DNA from: Affinundibacterium seohonense
GTDB lineage: Bacteria > Pseudomonadota > Gammaproteobacteria > Burkholderiales > Burkholderiaceae_D
Direction of reading: 5' to 3'
DNA length: 64,000 bases
Assembly: GCF_014284305.1 (NCBI RefSeq)
Contig: NZ_JACOFW010000010.1
Location: 80,202-144,201, forward strand
Made by a program: the position numbers and the translations under genes. Below, in pieces: positions 44,484 to 52,492 of the stretch. Each line of letters starts with the position of its first letter. Within the stretch, counting starts at the first letter, position 1. The notes below the pieces were generated by a model. The model was not told the origin of the DNA. It saw only the letters and a program-made list of their open reading frames with translations, and searched no databases.

Positions 44484-45602
44484 TTATTCGGTAGATAAGG
44501 GAATGCAAAGATGGGCGATTACACCATTTGGTAAATTATCCTTTAATGTCAGGCTGGCTTGTGCGCCATACAGCGCTAGTAAGCGTTCGCGCACATTCGC
44601 GTTGCCCACATGACTATGATGGTGTTCCGGCTGGTGATGTTCGTCATAGTCTGCAGGTAGACCCATGCCGGTATCGATGATTTTTAAGTGTAAAAATTGG
44701 CCCTCACGTTGTGCACTGACATGCACACTGCCACCTGACATACTTGGTTCTATGCCATGTTTAATCGCATTTTCTACTAGCGGTTGTAGCAGCATAGGTG
44801 CGATGCCTTGTGATTCTAATTCTGCAGGTAAATCAGTCTGATAAGTGAGGCGTTTACCCATGCGAATGGCTAGTAATTCCAAGTAAGAGGTAAGCAGATT
44901 GAACTCATGTTTTAAAGTCGTTTGTTCGGTTCTTGAAGACAGTAAGCTCGCACGTAAATAATGGATTAGTTGCTCCAACATATGCTGTGCTCGAGCCGGA
45001 TCCAAGGCGATTAAGCCCTGCAAATTTGCTAGGGTATTGAACAGCATGTGTGGCTCGATTTGCGCCTGCAGTAGTTGTAATTGCGCTTGCATCGCTTGTT
45101 TTTCGATGGCGGCCGTACGTGCTTTTTCTTTTTCTTGTTCGGCTTCGAGTTCTGCGAGTTTGGATTGATTCCAAAAAAATATGCCAGCAAACAGACTGAT
45201 GAAGATACTCATGAGAACCATGATGCCTTCGCCGCTCTTGATCACCGATAGAAATCCGGGTGTCTTGAGGCCATAGATGGTCATACCAATGGTGCCACCG
45301 ATGAAGTAACCAATCGGTGCGGCGACCATACACATCAACAGAAAAAGAAATCGCGGTGGCTTTTGGTCACGCCAAATCAACCAACGCAAAGTGACGATGA
45401 CCACATTAATGCTGTAGCCGATCAACATCGAGAAGACAAGATTGACAAAGAAAGATTGGCCAGTTCGCAGGATTAAGGTAATAAATAGTGCAACCCCAAT
45501 ATTAAAGCCTGTCAGCCAAAGTAAAGACTTCAGAAGACGCAGGCGGAATTCAGGCGAGCTGAGTTGACGTAGCATGGGAGAGTAATTCATATGGAAATTC
45601 AA
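44484..45602 (-). CDS. LytS/YehU-type sensor histidine kinase
   Basis: A 372-residue kinase. Four hydrophobic segments in the first 160 residues form the membrane part, followed by a short coiled coil rich in Glu and Gln (AELEAEQEKEKARTAAIEKQ). The His_kinase domain has QIEPHMLFNTLANLQGL with the phospho-acceptor histidine, and the ATPase domain has LVENAIKHGIEPS and NVRERLLALYG. It would phosphorylate the adjacent LytTR regulator. No obvious target gene is adjacent; the divergent M2 peptidase gene is one candidate. Confidence 0.93.
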   Translation of the reverse strand: MNFHMNYSPMLRQLSSPEFRLRLLKSLLWLTGFNIGVALFITLILRTGQSFFVNLVFSMLIGYSINVVIVTLRWLIWRDQKPPRFLFLLMCMVAAPIGYFIGGTIGMTIYGLKTPGFLSVIKSGEGIMVLMSIFISLFAGIFFWNQSKLAELEAEQEKEKARTAAIEKQAMQAQLQLLQAQIEPHMLFNTLANLQGLIALDPARAQHMLEQLIHYLRASLLSSRTEQTTLKHEFNLLTSYLELLAIRMGKRLTYQTDLPAELESQGIAPMLLQPLVENAIKHGIEPSMSGGSVHVSAQREGQFLHLKIIDTGMGLPADYDEHHQPEHHHSHVGNANVRERLLALYGAQASLTLKDNLPNGVIAHLCIPLSTE

Positions 45603-45892
45603 TTATCATTCATAGCGTAGTGACTGCATTGCACTCATGATGCCGGAGGCGATCTGGATGAGCTGTTACAGATTATCAAACAGTGTAGGTGAGTATGCGC
45701 TTGGTATCGAAGAAATGCGATAAGCGCTGACGTTTAAGTCGCCAAATGAAGAAAGGCTCACTTGACGCTGCGGTATAAGAAAAACGACGCACACTTTAAA
45801 TATAATGTTAATTTGACATGGGTCTAAGTCTTAGCTAGGTGTAAACTACGCGTTTTTTATTATTCCCTATGAAGAATCGAGAAAGGGTGTCA
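45603..45892. other. Divergent gap between LytS-type kinase and M2 peptidase genes
   Basis: About 290 bases without a gene. A TATAAT hexamer lies at 45801-45806 and a perfect TTGACA at 45813-45818 with TAGGTG 17 bases after it, both weak candidates for a rightward promoter. I do not see a clear LytTR direct repeat or a terminator. Confidence 0.4.
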
Positions 45893-47719
45893 ATGTTTCA
45901 TACGAAGAAAATCGCTGCAGCTTTGGCTAGTGTAGCCGCGTTCAGTTTACCACTAGCAATTCAGGCGCAAGAGAGTAAACCAGCAAAAAAATCTGCGCCA
46001 ACCGTCGCCGAAGCAGAAAAATTCCTGAAAGATGCCGAAGCCCGCTTAGAAAAATTAGCCAACGCGGCAGGGCGCGCGGCTTGGGTTTATGAAACGCATA
46101 TTACGGACGATACCGAAGCGATGGCGGCGCAAGCCAATGAACTCGCACTCGCAGCTGCAGGCGAAATCGCGATTCAAGCTCGACGCTACAATAAATTGGC
46201 ATTACCTGCGGATAGCAAACGCAAGCTCAAATTACTGCAATTGAGTATGAGTTTAAGTAATGACAAAGATCGTGAGGCTTACACTCAATTGTCGGCACAA
46301 ATGAATGGCGCCTACGGTAAAGCGACCTACTGCAAAACACCTGGTGACGACAGCACTTGTTTGAATCTTGGACAGCTAGAAAACATCCTCGCGACCAGTC
46401 GTAATCCTGCAGAATTGAAAGACGCATGGCTGGGTTGGCATGCACAAGCGGCGACCTATAAAGATCGCTATGTCAAATACGTCGACATTTCGAACAAGGG
46501 TTCCCGCGAAATGGGATTCGCCAATACCGGCGCGATGTGGCGTTCACAATACGATATGCCACCAGAAGCTTTTGCGGCGGAGACTGAGCGTTTGTGGCAG
46601 CAAGTCAAGCCACTCTATGACTCTTTGCATCAATACGTGCGTCTCAAATTGCAGCAAACGTATGGTAAGGACGAAGTCCCGAGCGAAGGACCAATTCCAG
46701 CGCATTTGTTTGGCAATATGTGGAGTCAATCTTGGGATAACTTATATCCCTTGGTCAAGCCGCAAGGCCCAGCCGCTAATGTCGATATCGCTGATAGCTT
46801 AAAGCAAAAAAATATCGATGCGAAAGCCATGACTAAGATGGCAGAAGGTTTTTATACCTCGTTAGGCATGGAAGCTTTACCAGCGAGTTTTTGGCAAAAG
46901 TCACAATTTACCAAACCACGTGATCGTGAAGTCGTTTGTCACGCGTCTGCTTGGGACGTTGATAATTTGACGGATGTGCGGATTAAGATGTGCATCAAGC
47001 CAACGACCGAAGAGTTTTTGGTGATTCATCATGAGCTCGGTCACACTTACTATCAATTGGCCTACCGCAATCAGCCTTTCCTGTTTAAAAATGGTGCGAA
47101 TGATGGCTTCCATGAAGCGATTGGCGACACAGTCGCTTTGTCGACGACGCCTAGTTACATGCATAAACTTGGTTTATTGCCAGAAGTCCCAGCGCCTGAG
47201 CAAGACATAGGTGTGTTGCTGGATAAGGCATTGCAAAAAATCGCGTTTTTACCATTCAGCTATCTAGTCGATCAATGGCGTTGGAAAGTCTATTCGGGTG
47301 AAACCAAGCCACAAGACTACGATAAAGTTTGGTGGGAATTACGTGAAAAATATCAAGGTGTGAAACGTCCTGCACCGATGTTAGCAAATGGTTTTGATGC
47401 CGGTGCTAAATATCATGTTCCAGCGGATGTGCCTTACTCACGTTATTTCATCGCGCACATTTTGCAGTTCCAATTGCATCGTGCCCTGTGCCGTGAAGCG
47501 GGTTACACCGGCCCATTAAATCGTTGCTCGATTTACGAAAACAAAGCCGCTGGTAAGAAACTTCAAGCGATGTTGGAAATGGGCGCGAGCCGTCCATGGA
47601 ACGAGGCATTAAGAGTCGCAACAGGCGAAGATAAGTTAGATGCGAGCGCCATCATCGATTATTTTGCGCCACTGAAAGTTTGGTTGGACGCACAGAATAA
47701 AGTGCTGATGGCGAAGTAA
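45893..47719 (+). CDS. Exported M2-family dipeptidyl carboxypeptidase (ACE-like)
   Basis: About 608 residues with a signal peptide (cleavage near AIQAQES). The gluzincin site HHELGH is at about 379-384 (His380-Glu381...His384), and the third zinc ligand is the Glu in GANDGFHEAIGDT about 25 residues later. NTGAMWRSQYDMPPEAF and YCKTPGDD in the N-terminal half are also M2-typical. It removes C-terminal dipeptides in the periplasm. I chose the ATG at 45893 because AAAGGG precedes it with good spacing; the ATG at 45869 has no such site. A strong terminator follows. Confidence 0.95.
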   Translation: MFHTKKIAAALASVAAFSLPLAIQAQESKPAKKSAPTVAEAEKFLKDAEARLEKLANAAGRAAWVYETHITDDTEAMAAQANELALAAAGEIAIQARRYNKLALPADSKRKLKLLQLSMSLSNDKDREAYTQLSAQMNGAYGKATYCKTPGDDSTCLNLGQLENILATSRNPAELKDAWLGWHAQAATYKDRYVKYVDISNKGSREMGFANTGAMWRSQYDMPPEAFAAETERLWQQVKPLYDSLHQYVRLKLQQTYGKDEVPSEGPIPAHLFGNMWSQSWDNLYPLVKPQGPAANVDIADSLKQKNIDAKAMTKMAEGFYTSLGMEALPASFWQKSQFTKPRDREVVCHASAWDVDNLTDVRIKMCIKPTTEEFLVIHHELGHTYYQLAYRNQPFLFKNGANDGFHEAIGDTVALSTTPSYMHKLGLLPEVPAPEQDIGVLLDKALQKIAFLPFSYLVDQWRWKVYSGETKPQDYDKVWWELREKYQGVKRPAPMLANGFDAGAKYHVPADVPYSRYFIAHILQFQLHRALCREAGYTGPLNRCSIYENKAAGKKLQAMLEMGASRPWNEALRVATGEDKLDASAIIDYFAPLKVWLDAQNKVLMAK

Positions 47720-47749
47720 GGCTCTACCGCTCTTTTCGTTGTTGACAAT

Positions 47750-47789
47750 AAAAAACGCAACACTGGTGTGATCCGGTGTTGCGTTTTTT
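47750..47789 (+). terminator. Rho-independent terminator after the M2 peptidase gene
   Basis: AAAAAACGCAACACTGG (47750-47766) pairs with CCGGTGTTGCGTTTTTT (47773-47789), one G-U pair, six-base loop, with flanking A and T runs. It lies between convergent genes and should work in both directions. Confidence 0.92.
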
Positions 47790-47811
47790 TATTGCGTTCA
47801 ATGACCGTGGT

Positions 47812-48315
47812 TTATGGTTTTTTTTGTAATTGAACTTCAATCTCTTCTTCAATTCTCTTTGCGCTAGTCTCGTTAAAGCCCTTATGGATAGCAATTATTT
47901 TTCCTTCTCTATCGATTAAGACACTACTTGGCATGCCCTGCACTTGATATCGCTTTGGGAGCTCGCCTTGTTTGTCAAAACCAATCAGGAAATTCGTTGG
48001 CACTTTCGATAAAAACAAGTCACTGTCTTCCGTCTTCGTATCTAGATTGACAGCGATGATCGTTAAGCCGCGAGGTCCGAATTTTTCTTGCATTGAGTTC
48101 ATCCAAGGAAAAGACTTTTTACATGGCCCGCACCACGACGCCCAAAAATCGAGATAAACCAACTTGCCACGGTAATCACTGAGTTTGAGTTGGCGATTGG
48201 TCCCGGGAATCGAAAATTCCGGTGCTGATTGTCCTCGTTCGATTGCATGTGCGTGTCCACTTAACGCCGCGAACAATAGTAGGCTGAGGCACGATATTTT
48301 GAGTGGCGACATCAT
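47812..48315 (-). CDS. TlpA-like exported thioredoxin-fold protein
   Basis: About 167 residues with a signal peptide (ending GHAHA). The redox motif is WASWCGPCKK in YLDFWASWCGPCKKSF, with the cis-proline region at QGMPSSVLIDREGK. It is a periplasmic thiol-disulphide oxidoreductase of the TlpA/ResA group. The frame is open to 48372, but the ATG at 48315 (or 48312) is preceded by AGGA and begins the signal peptide. It is divergent from the DUF4266 gene; the cluster as a whole may act on cysteines or flavin in the envelope. Confidence 0.92.
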   Translation of the reverse strand: MMSPLKISCLSLLLFAALSGHAHAIERGQSAPEFSIPGTNRQLKLSDYRGKLVYLDFWASWCGPCKKSFPWMNSMQEKFGPRGLTIIAVNLDTKTEDSDLFLSKVPTNFLIGFDKQGELPKRYQVQGMPSSVLIDREGKIIAIHKGFNETSAKRIEEEIEVQLQKKP

Positions 48316-48521
48316 CTGTCCTGGTGGTTTTTGATTCACACATTGTAGGAGGTTTTTCAACGACGTTGCCATAAAATAGGGAGTGAATTGGGAGTTAATA
48401 GGGCTTTTGCAATAGAGATTAGAGATTACCGTTGCGTGCGAATGACTATGACATGGTAATGAATGTCAGCTTGAATGATTGGTGTTTGGATTGCCGGATT
48501 TTTGTGCGATGATTGCTGGGA

Positions 48522-48540
48522 ATCAATGATAATCAGTTTA
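48522..48540. promoter_or_regulatory. Fur-box-like sequence upstream of DUF4266
   Basis: ATCAATGATAATCAGTTTA matches the 19-bp Fur consensus at 13 positions, including the whole central ATGATAATCA. It includes a GATAAT that could be a -10 element. It lies 45 bases before the DUF4266 start, in the divergent gap shared with the TlpA-like gene. The rest of this 270-base gap shows no other clear site. Confidence 0.5.
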
Positions 48541-48584
48541 GCGATACCAGTGTGCTATCTGCGTAATAACAAAAAGGCGAAATC

Positions 48585-48818
48585 ATGCGAATGTTAAAAC
48601 TCATTTTACTACTGCCCTTGATTGCTGGACTTGCCGGTTGCAGTTCCTTAGGCGCGATTGGCAAAGTTCAAGCATGGGAAAAAGGTAAATTGGCGCGGCA
48701 GGAGATGAAATTTGATCGTGATCTCCTAGACGGTAAATTTGTCGATCATATCTACTTCAGCAAAGAAGGCGCTGCTGGCGGGGCAAGTGTGGGTGGCGGT
48801 GGATGTGGATGTAATTGA
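48585..48818 (+). CDS. DUF4266 small lipoprotein with Gly/Cys-rich C-terminus
   Basis: A 77-residue lipoprotein. The lipobox LAGC puts the lipidated cysteine at 19 (LPLIAGLAGCSSLGAIGKVQ). The mature part has QAWEKGKLARQEMKFDRD, typical of DUF4266, followed by a glycine-rich tail ending GGGGCGCN with two cysteines. The following residue is Ser at +2, which suggests outer-membrane sorting. Such proteins occur next to DUF3570 and ApbE genes. The tail cysteines could be redox or metal ligands; no function is established. Confidence 0.88.
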   Translation: MRMLKLILLLPLIAGLAGCSSLGAIGKVQAWEKGKLARQEMKFDRDLLDGKFVDHIYFSKEGAAGGASVGGGGCGCN

Positions 48819-48825
48819 ATGTGAA

Positions 48826-49989
48826 ATGAACAAACTGTCGAGACCTGCAGAGACCATGAACCCAAAATCAGAATCAACAACTTGCCAACAGGTAGGAACC
48901 GCGCTCATGACGGCAGCGCTGTCTCTGTTTGTTATAGAAAATTCACAAGCCGATGAGGCTCCTGAACGAGCCTCGATCGCGGTCAAATATTTGGATTATT
49001 TTGACTATCAAACCGATGCTGACCGCATTCGCGTTCGTGCCACGGCGGTGAAATTAATTGTTCCTGTGGCTGGAGAGTGGGCGATTGGCTCCTCGATGAC
49101 CACCGATGGTATTTCTGGTGCTTCACCGGCTTACCATAGTTCTGGTATAAAAAAGATGCGTGATCGTCGTAATGCCGCTGATGCCGATATCACGCGCTTT
49201 TTTGAAAATAGTAGTGTTAGTGTGGCCGCGAATTATTCACATGAGTCAGACTATATTTCCAAAGGACTATCGATTCAGGCTAGCCTAAACTCTGATAATA
49301 GAAACACGACTTGGACGGCCGCACTGGGTGCCAGCAATGATGAAATTAATCCGACTAACGGCATAGTGCAAGCGGAGAAGAAAACAGTTCGTGATGTGTT
49401 GTTCAGTGTCTCCCAAGTGTTGACACCGGATGATATCGTGCAAGTGAATATTGGATTGTCACGGGGGCGCGGTTATTTTTCTGATCCGTATAAAGTATTT
49501 GATGAACGCCCGCGAGATCGAAACAATAAGACGATGATGCTACGCTTGAACCATCACATAGAGAGCACAGGAAGTTCGGTTCGCCTGAGTTATCGCTATT
49601 ACGTAGACAGTTGGAAAATCAAGGCACACACGACGAGCATCGATGTGGTGCAGCCTTTTGCACAGAGTTGGACAATTACGCCTATGGTGCGTTTGCACAG
49701 CCAGAGTGCAGCGAAGTTTTATGTCGATGCTGGCCCTGCAGATTTCCCATTTCCACCCAATCCACCTGACGACGCTCGATTCTTTTCAGAGGATCATCGG
49801 GTTTCTGCATTTGGTGCACTGACCTATGGTTTGAAGTTGACTAAACAGCTCAACGAGGATTGGTTGGTCGACTTTAAACTCGAGCAGTATAAGCAAGCTG
49901 CCGCACTCAAATTATTTGGACGTGGCAGCCCCGGGTTGCAAAGCTTTTATGCGCGTAGTTATCAGATCGGTGTTTCTCGACAGTTTTAG
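48826..49989 (+). CDS. DUF3570 family protein, probable outer-membrane beta-barrel
   Basis: About 387 residues. A hydrophobic stretch near residues 25-38 (TALMTAALSLFVIENSQADE) looks like a signal segment after a longer hydrophilic start; the ATG at 48856 would shorten this. The DUF3570 region begins VKYLDYFDYQTDADRIRVRA and includes GISGASPAYHSSGIKKMRD; the rest alternates strands ending in aromatic residues, closing with QIGVSRQF, as in outer-membrane barrels. It starts eight bases after the DUF4266 stop, with ApbE 29 bases downstream, so all three are one operon. Confidence 0.85.
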   Translation: MNKLSRPAETMNPKSESTTCQQVGTALMTAALSLFVIENSQADEAPERASIAVKYLDYFDYQTDADRIRVRATAVKLIVPVAGEWAIGSSMTTDGISGASPAYHSSGIKKMRDRRNAADADITRFFENSSVSVAANYSHESDYISKGLSIQASLNSDNRNTTWTAALGASNDEINPTNGIVQAEKKTVRDVLFSVSQVLTPDDIVQVNIGLSRGRGYFSDPYKVFDERPRDRNNKTMMLRLNHHIESTGSSVRLSYRYYVDSWKIKAHTTSIDVVQPFAQSWTITPMVRLHSQSAAKFYVDAGPADFPFPPNPPDDARFFSEDHRVSAFGALTYGLKLTKQLNEDWLVDFKLEQYKQAAALKLFGRGSPGLQSFYARSYQIGVSRQF

Positions 49990-50018
49990 GGTATACCAAG
50001 ATTTTATTGAAGTGATGT

Positions 50019-50918
50019 ATGCAAATTTTTCGATTTCCCTTTAAAGCGATGGCCTGTACCTGCGAGGTGGTGCTGGCGCAAACTGAGGTGAGTAAAGCAC
50101 AACTACTTGCCAACAAAGCTATCTCAGAAGTACAACGCATTGAAGAAAAATATTCGCGCTATCGGAACGAAAGTATCGTCAGTCAAATAAATCAGGCTGC
50201 TGGTGCCAATGCAATTCAGGTGGATGCCGAAACTTGGACCTTGTTGCAGTATGCCGATACTTTGTATCGTTCAAGTGAAGGGATGTTTGATATTACCGCA
50301 GGAATATTGCGTCGGGCTTGGAATTTTTCGCTACCGACCTTGCCTTCTGAACTCGAGCTTCAATCAGTATGTGCATTGATTGATTGGGATAGTGTTGAAC
50401 TGCAGAATCAGGAGATACGTTTGCCAAAGCCTGGTATGGAGATCGATTTTGGTGGATTTGGAAAAGAATATGCGGCTGATCGCGCCGCTCTGATTTTGAC
50501 AGAAAATGGGATTGATTCTGGCTATGTCAATCTTGGTGGCGATATTCGAATCCTTGGTCCTAAACCCGATGGGCAAGCGTGGCAATTTGGCATCCAAGAC
50601 CCACGGCATATAGACCAGCTAGTGGCGACTATTCCGATCGAGCGCGGTGCCCTGGCAACGAGCGGTGATTATCAGCGTTACTTCGATCTTGATGGACAGC
50701 GGTATTGTCATATTTTGGACCCGTACACGGGGCGGCCTGTTCAGCATTGGCGGTCCATCACCGTGATGGCTCCATTGGCTACCATGGCAGGAAGTTGTAC
50801 CACGATAGGGATGTTGCTACAAACGGAGGCATTAGATTTTTTGGAAAAAGCAAATGTTCGGTTTTTGGCGATAGACTATCAGGGAAGACTTCATAAGAAT
50901 AGTTCGATGCCAAGCTAA
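50019..50918 (+). CDS. apbE: FAD:protein FMN transferase (ApbE family)
   Basis: A 299-residue enzyme that transfers FMN from FAD to a Thr or Ser of a target protein. Family motifs: EEKYSRYRNESIVSQIN near residues 42-60, EIDFGGFGKEYAADRAA, GYVNLGGDIRILG, TSGDYQRYFDLDGQRY and HILDPYTGRP with metal-site residues. Most ApbE proteins are exported, yet the N-terminus here (MQIFRFPFKAMACTCEVVLA) has no clear signal peptide or lipobox. Partner in the flavinylation may be the DUF4266 or DUF3570 protein, or an unlinked one; neither shows the standard D-x-x-(S/T)-G-A-(S/T) site. Confidence 0.93.
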   Translation: MQIFRFPFKAMACTCEVVLAQTEVSKAQLLANKAISEVQRIEEKYSRYRNESIVSQINQAAGANAIQVDAETWTLLQYADTLYRSSEGMFDITAGILRRAWNFSLPTLPSELELQSVCALIDWDSVELQNQEIRLPKPGMEIDFGGFGKEYAADRAALILTENGIDSGYVNLGGDIRILGPKPDGQAWQFGIQDPRHIDQLVATIPIERGALATSGDYQRYFDLDGQRYCHILDPYTGRPVQHWRSITVMAPLATMAGSCTTIGMLLQTEALDFLEKANVRFLAIDYQGRLHKNSSMPS

Positions 50919-50967
50919 ATGACATCGCTAAGCACGCTCTTTCGATCTACATTGGGAAGTAAATATC

Positions 50968-52380
50968 ATGGCAACAATTAGAGGTACGGAACGTAACGAT
51001 TCTTGGACGGTGGTCAATCCAGGCACATTTGTGATTGATGGTTTGGGCGGTGTTGATACGCTTGATCTGGGAACTTCCCTACGCTCTGAATACACGATTA
51101 CGCAAGGGAGTAATGGTGAAATTTATGTGGACTCGGTTTCTGGTGCGAGTGCGCAATTTCATGCCACGCTTTTTAATTTCGAGAAGCTGACCTTTGCAAG
51201 CAAACGGGATAGCGTCGATCTCGCGACTTATTTTGCCGACACAGCAGCACCTACCCTGATTAGTTTTAGTGCGGCTAATAATCTGCCGGTACAACAAGAC
51301 ATCGTACTCAATTTTAGTGAAAACATCATCGCCGCTACGGGTACTGTCCGAATCAAGACGGCGGATGGAAAAATCGTCGAAGAATTTGATATCGCAACGA
51401 GTAAGAACTTAACATTAAATGGTAAAAATTTACTCATTAATCCTAGCCAAAATTTATCTTATGGCCAAGATTATTCTGTCGAATTAAGTTCGGGCGCTGT
51501 TAAGGATGCCGCGGCGAATCTCTATGTTAATCAGCAGTCTTATACTTTTAAGACCGTGGTCGGTGAAATCATTACAGGGACATCTGCTAATGACATCCTC
51601 ATAAGTAGCGCGGGAAGCGATACCATTAATGGCAGTGCCGGAAATGATATCGTCGTGTTTGCTGGCAAGCTGTCTACTTATAAGCTTAATCACATTGCGA
51701 ATAATTATTTTGTAGCGCCCAAGACGGGTAATGTTGGTAGTGATAGTTTAACGAGTGTGGAATCATTGAAGTTCGATGATCTGACGGTGAATTTGAAAAT
51801 TCAAGATTTTGCGGCGACTGCCCCAGCGGAAAATGTCCAACGCTTGATTGAGTTGTATGTGGCATTCTTTAACCGCGTTCCTGAGGCGGATGGTTTGGCG
51901 TATTGGATAGGCGAAATGAAATCAGGGATGCAAATTGACCTGATCTCCGAAGTATTTTATGAAGCTGGCGTTGAATATTCTGAATTGACAGGTTTCACCG
52001 CAAGCATGAGTAATACGGAATTTATCATTAAGGTTTACCAAAATGTACTTGGACGCGTCGATGGTCCCGATGCTGAGGGATTGGCCTATTGGAATACTCA
52101 GTTGACAGAAGGTACGGCAAGTCGGGGTAAATTGGTTTCGACTATTTTGGATGCGGCGCATGGCTCCAAAGGTAATCCAGAATGGGGTTGGGTTTCCGAT
52201 TTGCTTGATAATAAGATTGCGGTGGCAAAAATGTTTGCGGTCAATTGGGGGCTGGGTTATGCCACTCCCGAAACGGCAATTCAGCAGGGTATGGCGATCG
52301 CTGCTGCAGTGACCCCAACCGACATACAGGCTGCCATTAGCCTGATTGGCATTTCCAGTGCGGACATGCAATTAACGTAG
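50968..52380 (+). CDS. Secreted-type protein with Ig-like, RTX-like and DUF4214 domains
   Basis: A 470-residue protein. Residues 1-85 repeat RTX-like turns (GTERNDSWTV, GLGGVDTLDLG). Residues about 90-195 form a bacterial Ig-like (Big_5/SwmB) domain (AAPTLISFSAANNLPVQQD, VELSSGAVKDAAANLYVN). A single RTX-like unit follows (GTSANDILISSAGSDT, GSAGNDIVVF), then two DUF4214 repeats at about 285-440 (LYVAFFNRVPEADGLAYWI and IKVYQNVLGRVDGPDAEGLA). There is no signal peptide, consistent with type I secretion through a C-terminal signal. It follows apbE after 49 bases. Role probably surface or adhesion; inferred. Confidence 0.87.
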   Translation: MATIRGTERNDSWTVVNPGTFVIDGLGGVDTLDLGTSLRSEYTITQGSNGEIYVDSVSGASAQFHATLFNFEKLTFASKRDSVDLATYFADTAAPTLISFSAANNLPVQQDIVLNFSENIIAATGTVRIKTADGKIVEEFDIATSKNLTLNGKNLLINPSQNLSYGQDYSVELSSGAVKDAAANLYVNQQSYTFKTVVGEIITGTSANDILISSAGSDTINGSAGNDIVVFAGKLSTYKLNHIANNYFVAPKTGNVGSDSLTSVESLKFDDLTVNLKIQDFAATAPAENVQRLIELYVAFFNRVPEADGLAYWIGEMKSGMQIDLISEVFYEAGVEYSELTGFTASMSNTEFIIKVYQNVLGRVDGPDAEGLAYWNTQLTEGTASRGKLVSTILDAAHGSKGNPEWGWVSDLLDNKIAVAKMFAVNWGLGYATPETAIQQGMAIAAAVTPTDIQAAISLIGISSADMQLT

Positions 52381-52413
52381 CGTTGCTTTTCTTTTGCTAG
52401 GCTTAGTGTGAAA

Positions 52414-52446
52414 TAAAGGGAGCGGACAACTTGTCGGCTCCCTTTA
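52414..52446 (+). terminator. Terminator-like hairpin after the DUF4214 gene
   Basis: TAAAGGGAGC, G, GACAA pairs with TTGTC, G, GCTCCCTTTA in one almost perfect stem across 52414-52446, with a small loop. The T-rich right end is short. It lies between convergent genes and could serve both. Confidence 0.65.
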
Positions 52447-52492
52447 AGGTTAACGCGATTAATTTCTTATAGCCGCGACTGCTAGATGGAGA

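Noticed and set aside
44905..45333. 142-codon minus-strand frame inside the LytS-type kinase gene
   Set aside because: Same strand but other frame, fully inside the kinase; low-complexity Arg/His/Thr content.
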